From Gautieria morchelliformis (lineage: Eukaryota > Basidiomycota > Agaricomycetes > Gomphales > Gomphaceae), in assembly GCA_015179125.1 (NCBI GenBank), contig WHVA01000111.1, positions 1 to 64,000 on the forward strand: a stretch of 64,000 nucleotides of DNA, read 5' to 3'. This document shows positions 12,440-23,376 of the stretch, piece by piece; within the stretch, counting starts at the first letter, position 1, and every line of letters begins with the position of its first letter. The position numbers and the translations under genes were made by a program. The notes beneath the pieces were generated by a model. It did not search any database. It was not told the origin of the DNA and saw only the letters and a list, made by a program, of their open reading frames with translations.

Positions 12440-12591
12440 AAGTAAGTACCTATACTTACAGTGAGTCATGTAATGTTCAACTTTGTAAGTTTCATACATC
12501 ACTAGATCCATTGTTTCTTCCTGGATCTCATACTTGTTTAAACAGGCAGTTGTTCATTTGTCCATAAAAAGATTCCTGAGTTTCAGCTAGT
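12440..12591. repeat. Copy of the 7825-7978 segment
   Basis: Nearly identical to 7825-7978, from AAGTAAGTACCTATACTTAC to CAGCTAG. The match stops exactly where the MITE begins (12592), which supports that boundary as an insertion point. Confidence 0.7.
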
Positions 12592-12600
12592 GGTGCAAGT

Positions 12601-13565
12601 TGTCAAGATTGGATTTTAGGCGTTAATATCGTGTATTAGTGAACACAGCAAATGCCCGAATGGTTTGTGCAATGAAGTGTGTAGTTTGGCGAATAAGATG
12701 CACGAATAAATGTTTAGAAAGTAAGAGGGCTGCCTGAACGGGGCTCACCCTATCTGCAGTCATAGCGAAATAGCCCGTGATACTTGACAATGCAACATAC
12801 AAGGTCTCACAGAAAGGTTGTCTAGTAGTAACAATCCTTTCACCGGCGAAAGTACTCCTTCGGAGTCCTTCGCCGACAGCACTGACAATGATATGAAGAC
12901 TAGAGTAGTGAAGGTGAAGTATGAAACTCACCAGTGGTGCTTAAGTCCTCTTCTGGTCTAAGGTAGTAGTCTATAGAAGAAGGCTCAAGACGATAGTCAC
13001 AGTGAGGTCAAGTTTTGCACAAGATAGACATATGATAATTGAACTGCAGAATATACATGTGAATGTAAACTACTTATACCAAATGCTCATATAATGTCGG
13101 CGAATAGGAAAGAGGCCATTGTGAGTCAGGGTTGGATAGGGGGGGTGCAGTCAGGATGCAAATAGATGAAACACATATACAATAGAACTAGGGAGGAGTG
13201 CGAACATGGATAAACGTACTGATGTAAGAAAACACGCCTTGCGAACTGCATACATGTTACCCTGCATGGACTCCTGGCCTGCTGGGTTGATCCCACATGA
13301 TCTATAGGTAGAACATCCTGCGAATGCACCCCGGGCATAGGAACACCCAAAGGGGGTTGAATCGGAAGGATGATGGGGCTAGTGATGAACCATCACACCA
13401 GGTAAGGGATGTCGATCATGTTTGATGGCGTGGCTACTGGCGAATGATGCGAGTAGCGAATGATCATTCAGCGAATTCGGCAAAGAGCGAATGGCGAACA
13501 TAGAGGTGGAGGGATAGAAAGGGAAAATGGGGGTAACTTGATATGAGAATAAACGGGTCATGACA
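12601..13565 (-). repeat. Solo LTR, family 5, inverted, inside the MITE
   Basis: The reverse complement begins TGTCATGACC and ends CAATCTTGACA, as at 11062-12044. The target duplication CAAGT is perfect at 12596-12600 and 13566-13570. It therefore inserted independently of the copy at 11062, into the left terminus of a MITE. Confidence 0.92.
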
Positions 13566-13827
13566 CAAGTCACTGTTTGTTTACCATAACCTATGGCAAC
13601 AAATAGTGAAAAAAGAGGAAATCTTGTAATAATTTGAAAATGTGGCAAATGGTGAAGAATACTTTCAGGGATAGAAAGGGAAAATGGGGGTAACTTGATA
13701 TGAGAATAAACGGGTCATGACACAAGTCACTGTTTGTTTACCATAACCTATGGCAACAAATAGTGAAAAAAGAGGAAATCTTGTAATAATTTGAAAATGT
13801 GGCAAATGGTGAAGAATACTTTCTTTT
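13510..13827. repeat. Tandem duplication of 159 bp across the LTR/MITE junction
   Basis: 13510-13668 is repeated at 13669-13827 with no difference that I could find. The unit contains the last part of the inverted LTR, its target duplication and the start of the MITE arm, so it arose after the LTR insertion, or is an assembly artefact. Confidence 0.85.
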
Positions 13828-14092
13828 GGTTGACAATTTAAAATGTCAAGAAAATCTGAATAAAGGGAAATAATAATTTCTTGCATCTTATGCAGTGAAT
13901 AGGATTTATTTTGTCACAATTTATTTCTTATAAATGTTCACTTGTGTTTATTCAGATTTTCTTGATGTTTTAAATTGTAAACAAAAAGAAAGTATTCTTC
14001 ACTGCCATAGTTTCAAATTATTACAAGATTTCCTCTTTTTTCACTATTTGTTGCCATAGGTTATGGTAAACAAACAGTGACTTGCACCTAGT

Positions 14093-14941
14093 GCACATTT
14101 ATCAGCGAGGACGTCACGCCGCGTGACCATTTGGTGCGTTCCCCTAAGCATGTGACTAGTGACGAGCGTGCGCGGCGGCGGCGCAGCTGAGCACGGTCGT
14201 CGGACGCGGACGGGCGGGGGCAGAGCATGGCGTGGCGTGGACGCCGCGCCCGGGGCCGGGGGCGGGGCTGCACGTGACGGCTCGTGTTGGTACTGGAGGA
14301 CGCGGACGCGGACGCGCCCGCCAGGATGCGAGGCGGGCTTCTGGGTGCAGGACGGCCCCGGCCCCGGCGGGGCGGTGGAGAGTCCGTATGGGTATGGTAG
14401 GATCGTGCTGACGCCGACGCCGGTGCCCGCGGGCGCGGACGCAGGCGGGGACGTGCATGACGTGTAGAGTGACAGCGCGCCACTCGCTGCACACGTCGCG
14501 CACGTCTCCTGTACAAGTGTACAACTAGGGCAAGTGCAAGTGCAGAGGCCCGGGGGCGTACGACCGGTCCGTGGATCGTGGCATCGTGGATCATGCTCAT
14601 GCATGCCGCTCAGGCTCCCTCGCGATCGCTGCTGAGACGTAACTTTGTACTTAGTGTATAAATTGAGATGACTACCATGCTGTGATACTATAACGACGCG
14701 TACACCGACACGTGGACTGACACCGGGACCGGGAGGGGGACGGGGCGCTGCAAACACAACGACTCGGACATGGAGAGCGAAGAGCGGATCGATATGATAA
14801 ACCGGACGTCGAGGAGAGACAGTTTGTGAATGTGAAGGGGAGAGTAGGAGGTGAAGTGAAAGGAAAGAAATGCTGACCTTCCACTGTGGGAGATTGACGC
14901 CAAGCCCGTGTCACGGTCACATCTCTCTTCTGTCTTGTGCT
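14093..14941. other. GC-rich island and 5' region of the TFIIB-like gene
   Basis: 14150-14560 is strikingly GC- and CpG-rich beside AT-rich transposon DNA. Several long frames are open here on both strands only because of composition, and the longest minus-strand frame runs into the MITE terminus. The remainder up to 14941 is taken as the upstream region of the following gene. It may be a leftover host exon or an unmethylated promoter island. Confidence 0.45.
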
Positions 14942-16775
14942 ATGGGCCGTTGCAAAGTTTCTGACTGCAACGGCGTCACTGAGTACGATGAAAACGCACA
15001 GGCAGTTCTTTGTACTACATGCGGGACCGTTACCACTCAAGACATTCTCAGGCACGACTGGGATGGAGAGCTCTCTGGTAGCTCGTTATATTTTGGCCCA
15101 ACAACCTTGAAGAGTCTTCGACGAGCGGGAGGTGGACTTTCAGGGCAGTCCAGCAAGGAGGATAGGGATAGAAGAAACACGGTAGGTTGAGAGACATCCA
15201 TTACACCGTTTATTGATTTTCACTCTGTTATTGCAGACCGCCATGCACCAGTATATCCTTGGTATATTGACCAAGTTGGCGTGCCCTGGACTCACCCCCC
15301 GCGCTTGTACCCTCTTCGATCAAGCCAGAACTCGCGGCAAATTTAGGTGGGGCAAGAAGGCGCTTCTCGTCGCTGCAGCCTGCGTCGTTGTAGTGCTCAG
15401 GGAAGGTAAGAAAGGCATTATGATGAGCCAACTGGCTGTGCGTATGCTCACATACCTCGCTACATATGTTCCTGATCAGTTGACCTAGTCTTTAATGGAT
15501 ATCTCGCCACACGCGTTGTGTCGTGTTTTTGCCCACATGTGTACCCTTTTGCACCTTCAAGTCCCGCCCTTCGACCCTCTGTCTATTTTACCGCGACTTC
15601 AGTCCTATATCATGGCCCTTACGACGCAGCCGAATTCTCCTCTTCCCAAAGTACTCATCAGCATGCTTCAACCGCTTCCACCCGTACCTGTACTTCATCT
15701 AGCATCATCTCTCGCCATCCTTCTCAGCCATCTGGATGGTTTTTCTTCCCCAGGCCCCTCCGCTTGTCCGACGGCTTGTGCAGTCTTCATTATGGCACTT
15801 GAAGGCCAAGCCGCGTCTTCGTTACCGTCATACACAATTCTAGCGCAGGAGTTAGGCGTGAAGGCCGGTGCTAGAAGGGATCTTGTGATTGAGCGGTATC
15901 GAGACGTTTCAAAGATCCTTGAGCAGTGGATGACTGAGGTGCCGTGGTTGTCTAACGCCGATCATCCCGATAATAAGCTAGGTACGAGAAGGCGAAAGAT
16001 CAGTCGGAGAGACGTGATAGCTTCAGGGATTCGCGACGTAATCCAATTCCGAGAGGATATTATGAGGACACAGAAGAGCCGAGAAACTACAACACCGGTC
16101 ACAGTAGCTTTGGAGGTCGGAGAAGAATCCGATGACTCGGGAGGCAGTCTGACACAATCAGGATCAAAACGCAAGCGTTCTGAAGACCCGGATTTCGCCC
16201 GCTCATCTGCGTCCCTTCGACTTATTCGTCATCGTCCTTCCAGGCGGTCAGTGGACCGGATGGACCTTGCTTCGCTTTCCTTACTCTCACCGTCACACCC
16301 GTTTTCCTTGGACCTTCGTTCACCAGAAATGTTGGAGGATCCTCAGGCCGACTCCTTGCAGAATCAGATATTGACAGCTTCGACATCTTCCGCCGATGTC
16401 ACTCTTACTCGTCTGCAGCAGTTAGCAGTTTCCCGTGGAGGTGAAAATGAAATCAGAGACGATGAGTTGTTCGAACAGGACGAGCTGGAAAGCTTCTTGC
16501 GAAGTGAGAATGAAGTGATCCAATTGCGCGGCTTGTTTGGCTGGGATGAACCAGATCCCAGAGTAGCAGGTGCTCATAGCCCAGCTGCACAACCCTCATC
16601 CAAGTCCCTTGATTGGGAATTGGCCGACCTGGCGGTCTGGGAGGATATAGGAATCGATAAGGATGCTGACAGTCAATCCGGCGAGCAGATCCTCGGCGAA
16701 TGGCGGGAGGCTTCACCGTTTGCAGAGAAGGGTGGCGAGGACAGCGACGTCTTCGACGTGTGCGGCGAATGGTAA
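14942..16775 (+). CDS. TFIIB-family transcription factor, Brf1-like
   Basis: Three exons are inferred: 14942-15181, 15237-15437 and 15489-16775, joining in frame to 575 residues. The N-terminus, starting MGRCKVSDCNG, has paired Cys residues (CKVSDC, then LCTTCG) typical of a TFIIB-type zinc ribbon. Two helical repeats follow. The first contains KKALLVAAACVVVVLREGK and LASLMDISPHALCRVF, where TFIIB and Brf1 have their cyclin-fold signature; the second occupies roughly residues 190-290. The acidic tail contains ELESFLRSENEV, which resembles the Brf1 homology segment that binds TBP. The likely role is in the nucleus as a TFIIIB subunit for Pol III initiation, or another TFIIB-like factor. The second intron uses a GTGCGT donor. 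A further 3' intron after 16772 is possible but not supported enough to include. Confidence 0.6.
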
Positions 16776-17866
16776 TATTTCAAACCATCTCACTGTTTCT
16801 TCCTAGGCAGGCATCCAGGACTCTAGCATATGCGCGGCTGGGATTTCACTTTGACGTGAGTTTCAGGTGTTTCCTAAATGATTATGGCAGAAATTGTTGA
16901 AATTAAACATGCTTTCTCCCCATATCTATGCAGACGCCGCGTTCATTTTTTTCGCGACGGGCATGTTCTCTCGGGAAAGAATATTGGTGTGAGTAGATAC
17001 GGCTGCTGACAATCTAACCAACAGTACTAGGGTGGTCCTCAAGATGTTTCACACAGCAGCATCACGACTGGAGCTGTTGAGACCGTATTTGGCTTCATCC
17101 CTCAAGTTGGACGTCAATTCGCACTGTACTCGGCACTCAACTCTTGGGTCTCAGTTTGTGAATGCATCCTATAGTTTGGTGAACAGCGAGACTAAGCCGT
17201 GATCAATTTTGAAGACTACACGGTTGCATTCCCACGTGTGCAGATCTTGACGGCAGACGCGCGGCATGTACCATGTGATGCCATATGATGCTCTACCTTC
17301 TGTACGCCTGATTTCCTCTCTAAGCCATTCCTCCTCCCGCGGTGAGGAATTCGTTCTGTATGCAGCACTTTTGTGGCGTTTCGGAAGATGAACGCGACAG
17401 CTACACCAAATCGTGCTCATGTCATCATTCTCGTGGTACACGTTGATTCGTGTCATGATGGAAGACGAAGTAGTATGGAAGACGAAGTACTGACGTAGAT
17501 CATGATGTCATCGTTGTCAGGCCTAGGCCTATAGATCGTCATACATTATTATGAGCGCGTATCGACTTACCGCGGACTGTCAGACCTCAGTCACTGTTGA
17601 GTCCAAACGATGAGATCTTGAGATCTCAAGAGGTAACCGGTGAAGTCTTTGGACTAGCTTCCTTGTAAGTCACCCGAAGCAACATGTAAATGGCTAGGCA
17701 ACGCTTAAATGAACGTTTGACTGCGGGAAAAACGTGACTGCCGCGGAGTCCCGCCGAAGGGTCACTCTGGCTGGCAGTCCCCGGTCCCGAGCATTGCAAA
17801 TAGCAACATGGTTGGATCAAGAACTGCTGCAATGGTCTTGTCACAAGTGCCTGCAAAGTTCCTACG
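16776..17866. other. Intergenic region upstream of the RhoGEF gene
   Basis: No gene is recognised. An open minus-strand frame of 95 codons at 17169-17456 has no recognisable domain. The region should contain the 3' end of the upstream gene and the promoter of the next. Confidence 0.4.
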
Positions 17867-20800
17867 ATGAGGTTGTCCTCCCAACCGCAAGCAACAGTGG
17901 TTCAACATTCTAGATCAATGGGTTCGTCAGACAACTCCCATTCCTCCGAGTCTGAGTCTGCGGCTTCTCCTACCTCGAATTATTCATCCAATACCTCTTC
18001 CGGGACGCATTTCGCGTCGTTGACTCCTCTTCCAAAAGGTGCACAGCCTCCTCGAGTGAGCACACCTACAATAGAAGGCGATGTGGGCTTCAACACAAAC
18101 GCGAAGCGGAAGGCGCGTGTCCTGCGGAAGCCATATCCACCTCCGAGCATTACCAACGCGACCTCGCGAAGTAGAAACGGATTCTATACGCAGGGGGGAG
18201 GAGGTCGACCCTCCAGCTCTGCTCGAGTGCAGGCCAACTGGAGCAACCCCGAGTTTTTCCCAAGCACCAATGCCCACCACCGTCGATCATTGTTGGTCGA
18301 TTCAACACTTTCACCAGTTTCGTCCTACGGTGTTTTCAGGCATTCCCATTCATTTTATGACAGCTATGAACGTCAGCCCATAGGCAAATCTATACCCTTT
18401 ACTGAAACTGCAGAGCACATCGACGACACTCTAATGCCCTCGACAAATGCATCGGAACGACCTCCTACGAAGCTTGCACCCGTCCAAGAAAGTGAGAGCT
18501 CTCGTGCAAATAAGTCATCTGTCGTGATGCAACCTCCATTTATGAGCCGAAACAAGCCTCTTCCTAAAACCCCGGTTATCTCACTAGATTCTGACGGCTT
18601 AGCCAGTCCAGACCCAATGGAACCACTTCCCTCCCACCGTCTGCTCCAATACCGTTACCATGCCGCTGCCCTACATTCCGAGGAAGGACAGGCAGCGCCT
18701 GTATTTGATCATTTCGTCCCCAGACTTGACATGAGGAACTCGACAGGCCACGGTCATGAGTGGTATGCACATTCAGACATTGGCCATAGGGAGACGTGGT
18801 CCGACTCAGGTCATACTGCCTATGTCACCCGTTATACGAGCTCGGACGTCCATTATCATGTCTCTGGGCCTCACTCTCATCACAATCCAGAAGGGCATGG
18901 CGTCCGGTCTCATAATCCACCACGTCCCTTCTCGACAGTTGGCCGCCTCGACTCGTCGTTCCCAGAGTTTTCGACTCCTTTGGTCACAACGCAGACCACC
19001 CACTCAATGCCTATATATCCTTCCGAACCACCCAAGGCTCACACTCAAGGCACGCGTGCCTTGACGCGTAGGCTATCGTGGGGCCAGCGTATCATACGAA
19101 CCTTATCTACAACGCTGTTACGGAAGGATTTCGTGGTGGACAAGACTATTACAGACCCTCCTTCCCCCTTTCACCCGCGAGACAAAAGTGCAATTCCCCA
19201 GCCAACTAGTGTAGCACATTCTGTTGCGCCATTGCTCCCACAGAGCCAGCCACTCCCGAGCTTACGCAAACTTAGGAAACGGGCCCCATCCTCTTCCAAT
19301 TCACTTTTGTCAAAACCTGCACGGTTTCCTAGGTCCAGGTCTACTCCGGCGTTGTATCCTTACAACTCTAGATCCCGAGAACTGGTGCTCGAGATGGATG
19401 ACGTGGCATCTCAAGAGGAGCACTCAGAATTTCACTCAGATCTCAGTCACAACAAAAATGGCTCACTGTCCAATCCCGCACGATATGCGAGAATCAGTAC
19501 ACCATCAGCTGGCGTGCCGTGGCACTCTGGCTTGGAAACGTCGACCCCTGCACGAGGGACTCAGTCACAACCCACCACTCCAGCATCCTCCACTCGAAAA
19601 TTATTAAAGCGACATGGACGAAGGAAAATTGCAGCAAGCTCACCTGAGGAACATCTGGCCCCACTAAGGACCCAATTACCCCTCAACCTAGATTCCGAGT
19701 CTCCTCGCGTGCGTTTCTTTCATCAGTCTTCCTGGGTCATGCTGACAAGATCTGCAGTTCTCCAATGCCTCGAGATCCCACTCAGTACCTAATATCTGTC
19801 CCTCAGACCCACCCTCAGAGCGCTTTCTAACCTCTCAACATGTTGCCTTTCCAACTCAGTCTCCATCCAAGTCTCCGGATCCCTTTGAATCTCCGGTGGA
19901 CGAGCACAGGCATCATTATGGACCATCCCAATCTGAAGATCACCCGTCTCTGTTACATCCTCGATCAATTCGTCGTTGGACCCTCGCTGTATTTGATGCC
20001 CCGGATGAGCAACTGGTGGAAGAGCTTGACCGACTTCGCAACGTTGGATGGGCTCCAGGTTTCCAGGGCGAACTTGTTAGAGTCAAGAACGAAACCAACA
20101 ATCCCACACGTGCAGAAAACCAAGAACCTGACACAGGCCTGACTCTAGAGAAGGACGAACTTGAGGAATGGTTAGTTGCGAGAAAGGCGCTCATGATATG
20201 CCGGGAGATCGTACGCACTGAGAAGAGCTATCGAGAAGGCTTAATTAAGCTGCAGCGTGGGAAAGTGAGCTTTGTTTACTTTCACTGTCAAGCCTCTGGT
20301 TGAACCTCCACTTATTATTTGCCTTTGAGACTCTGAGCCCGCCATCACCGCTCCTGTTGCAATACCTTCCTGCTCTGATTTCGGCATCGCAAGCATTCAG
20401 CGCTCGACTTGATGACGATCCTTCTGCATGGGGAGTGAGCCTAGCGTTTCTTGGGGCACAGGACCTCCTCGAGGCAGCACTCGTTGCATGGTCAGGTGTT
20501 GTGGGCGAATTCTTCGGAGCAACCACAGAGAAACTACGAAAAAGGCGGATTACCGGACACATATCACCCGAGAAGGAGAAGAAGGGAAAGGTGAAGGCGG
20601 CCGATGTAATTGGCCCACCGGTAGTACCATCATCGTCTTACAGCGATCAGGGACATGCACACGATCAGATCACACGTACGGAGACGAAAAACTTGCGGGG
20701 TAGCTGGCGGGGAAGCATGCCTACACTCTCACAGTTGTTGGCAAGCTCAACTGACCCGTCTACGTCTAATGTGCTACGGAAGTCGCCAAACTCCACGGTC

Positions 20801-21072
20801 TCTACTGCAGCCACAGGGACTAAACTGCCAACGGTTCGAGACCTGGCGATCCAGCCTACTCAGCGAGTCATGCGATATGTCCTGCTATATAAAGGTAGCA
20901 CGTCGAGTCGTTCTCTATTTTGCGTCTTCTGATGCGCGACGCTACAGATCTATTCAATTCCACACCCGTTGTGTCGCCTGCTCGAGGGTTAGTCGAGCGA
21001 GCGGTCGAGGGAGCAGACTACATTGCACAGAGATGTAATCGCGCCCAAGACAACGCCGCGTTCCTCACATAG
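17867..21072 (+). CDS. RhoGEF (DH domain) protein
   Basis: Four exons are inferred: 17867-19708, 19758-20263, 20329-20894 and 20948-21072, giving 1012 residues in frame. Roughly the first 700 residues are Ser/Pro-rich and low in structure. The DH fold begins around ALMICREIVRTEKSYREGL and ends with QPTQRVMRYVLLYKD and IAQRCNRAQDNAAF, the conserved last helices of DH domains, which catalyse nucleotide exchange on Rho/Cdc42 GTPases. An insert of about 90 residues, rich in Ser and basic residues, separates the middle and last helices. The protein stops directly after the DH domain, with no PH domain visible. The second intron has an unusual GAG acceptor, so that junction is the weakest. Target GTPase and localisation are unknown. 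Confidence 0.8.
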
Positions 21073-21373
21073 TTCTTACTGGCATCTGATTCCCGCAACT
21101 TACAACTTCAAAACAGTCCACCTTTCGCATTACGACAAACGTATCATTTCGCATTCATTCCCATGTCTGCTACATGTCTTTCTGTTCTGTCCGGCTCACA
21201 TCTCGCTTTCTACAAACCGCATAATCTAACAGAATACCCACGCTCGACGATATCCGCTATGATTACAGTGTGTATATCTTCATTATCTGTACATTACTTA
21301 TACGTAACCATCTCAGTCTTCACGAGGAGTCACCTGTCACAACATCATCTCATTAAGTACTGTAATTATGCTG

Positions 21374-22144
21374 TCATGGCGTGCTAATGAGTCTCTTCTC
21401 GGACTCGCTCTGTACTATCGTTGCGGGACATAAAACGCGATGTATCCTGAAATCCGGGTCAATCAGACGAATGGAACCAGATAACATATCCATGTCAGAG
21501 CCAAGACGCCCTCCCAGGTCAGATCCAAGGCCAAATATAACTGCGCAAAATTGGGCGGGATGTTGATGGTAGCTGAATGGCGGCGACGCGACTGCGCCTG
21601 CCAGGCCTGAGTGGTCGAACATGTAAACGGTGCATGTAGTCTCTGTCACGATGGGTCCACAAGCGGATCGTCGATGCGTTTGGTTGCTAACTGTGTCATG
21701 TATGCTGCAAGCCGCAGCCAGGAAGTCATCCGAGTTGAGTATGATTTCGATGGGGAATACTGTAATTCCGGCCTGGGCAATAGGCTTGATAGAAGTCCAC
21801 CTAAGCAACAGCAGAAACTGGAGAATGACAGGGTTGAGCATGGCTGTATCCGCTTCTTTTCGGAGTGAGTAGCCAAAACACGTCTAACATGTATCTTACC
21901 CCATAGTAAAAGATTATGCAAATAAGCCGAGTTCTTCTGTCCAATATCCTGTCTCTGCTGTCCTACTTGTAAAGCCTCATCCGGAACGTCGTCGTCGAGA
22001 CTCTTCTTCGCGGGCGAGCAGGAGATGGTTCATCATGCATCGCCGGTTCGGATTCGTAGCTACGGACATCCTCACATCGCGGCTCATGCTCAGGCGAGCT
22101 TGCCCCTTCTGAAAACGTGTTGTGATCACGTGACGCACTAGGAA
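21374..22144 (-). CDS. Uncertain small gene, unrecognised
   Basis: A 155-codon frame is open on the minus strand at 21374-21841. Upstream, a second open stretch of about 40 codons (VGQQRQDIGQKNSAYLHN near 21905-21990) ends at a plausible GTAAGA donor. I could not join the exons to a start codon in frame, and no domain is recognised. Plus-strand frames overlap the region too. If real, the gene would share a short divergent promoter with the thioredoxin gene. Confidence 0.25.
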
Positions 22145-22149
22145 AGAAA

Positions 22150-22869
22150 ATGACCATCACTCACCTCACGTCCACTCAACAGCTTTCACAAATTCTTTCA
22201 GTGTCAAAAGACAAACTCTCGGTAACCATTTGCTGGCTTTGTTGTTGATGTCAGTCTGACTTCATTGTAGGTTATCGATTTCCATGCCACATGGCAAGCA
22301 TTGATGTATCTTCTTGCAGGTTTCAGTGCTGATTTGTACCGGGCGGTCAGGTGTGGTCCATGCCACGCCATTGCTCCTGTATTTGAGAAACTGGCAAAGC
22401 AGTACACGAATGTCAATTTCCTAAAATGTGATGTGGATGCGGTCAAAGAAATCGCCCAGGCATATCAAGTATCCGCCATGTAAGCAGCTTGATTCGGACA
22501 CACTGAAGGTGTAACGTCACCGTACTGTGCAGGCCAACTTTCATCTTCCTCAAGGGCTCTCAGAAGGTTGATCAAGTTCGAGGTGCTGACGCGCGGTGTG
22601 TTCTTTCGAGATCTTTTATCAACTATACTTTCTTGCTAAGGCATTTATTTAGTGCCCTTGAATCAACTTTGAAAGCCCATTCTTCAGCTGGAGCTACGGG
22701 CGCATTTTCAGGCAAAGGTCAGACACTTGGAAGCTCTTCTGCGCCTCAAGCGGACATGGCCACCGCTGCATCTACAGCTGCCAGTGGCCTAATAAACCTG
22801 GACCCTCAAGTCAAGCTGTTCCTAGGTCTTATTGGAGCGTATCTATTGCTGTGGTACTTCTCAACCTAA
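22150..22869 (+). CDS. Thioredoxin with C-terminal membrane anchor
   Basis: Five exons are inferred (22150-22221, 22271-22293, 22351-22479, 22533-22595, 22653-22869), 167 residues. The active site WCGPC, the conserved AIAPVFEKLA helix, the strand before FLKCDVDA and the cis-Pro loop SAMPTFIFLKG mark a canonical dithiol-disulfide oxidoreductase. After the fold comes an Ala/Ser/Gly-rich linker and then LFLGLIGAYLLLWYF four residues from the end, a tail anchor that would place the thioredoxin on the cytosolic face of ER, mitochondrial or peroxisomal membranes. The second intron (22294-22350) has a GC-AG boundary and separates the Trp from CGPC of the active site. It is 57 nt with no stop, so its retention would insert 19 residues in front of the active site. 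Confidence 0.85.
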
Positions 22870-23376
22870 GGTTGGTCGATCTCTAGTAGTCACCTGAAAG
22901 ATGTACAGCAATTACTTAGCCTCGCAGATGTGTATATACCTATCTGTAAGGAGCCTACCCGAGACATGGCTTGCCATAATCAATGTTATACAAGTACTGG
23001 GATCAGGCTTTATGGACACCATTGAGTTCATTGAGCTCACGTCAACGGGATACTGTTATGATAGCTCGTTGAACTTAGTGAAGAGATACGCTTCCTCATG
23101 CAGCTCCGAGGCCTGCCATCATCGGACTGCCGTCGAGACAGCGACTATTGTAAGCTCTCTCTCGGAGTCCCTATTGCTGTAAAATGAGTAGCTGCGCACA
23201 CGGCAATCACGGCGTCCCGCTACGAGAGTGACTAAGCCATATCCTCTCTGAATAATTCGTGTTCAGGTCTCAGGACAACGCGTCTCGATCCGTGAAAAGT
23301 TTGTCAGTTTATGAAAACAGCGCCGCTACGGCGATTATCTCATCAAGCTCGACTTCTCTCTTTCAACCCCCCCACC
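22870..23376. other. Intergenic region
   Basis: 3' sequence of the thioredoxin gene and promoter of the pyrophosphatase. A pyrimidine-rich stretch (TTCTCTCTTTCAACCCCCCC) lies just before the start codon at 23377, as is common before fungal start sites. Nothing else is recognised. Confidence 0.4.

Larger units (their letters stand above)
12592..14088. mobile_element. MITE with about 140-bp inverted termini, interrupted by a solo LTR
   Basis: The ends are GGTGCAAGTCACTG and its complement, flanked by TAGT on both sides (12588-12591 and 14089-14092). The right arm, 13948-14088, is an almost perfect inverted copy of the left arm, which is made of 12592-12600 plus sequence after the LTR. The LTR at 12601-13565 duplicated CAAGT inside the left terminus. 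Without the LTR and a later 159-bp duplication the element would be about 370 bp, with no coding capacity. The superfamily is uncertain because the target duplication could be TA or TAGT. Confidence 0.8.

Noticed and set aside
14044..14757. Long minus-strand open frame of 237 codons
   Set aside because: It runs into the terminal repeat of a MITE, has Pro/Arg/Ser low complexity, and overlaps other open frames of equal quality. It is explained by GC-rich composition.
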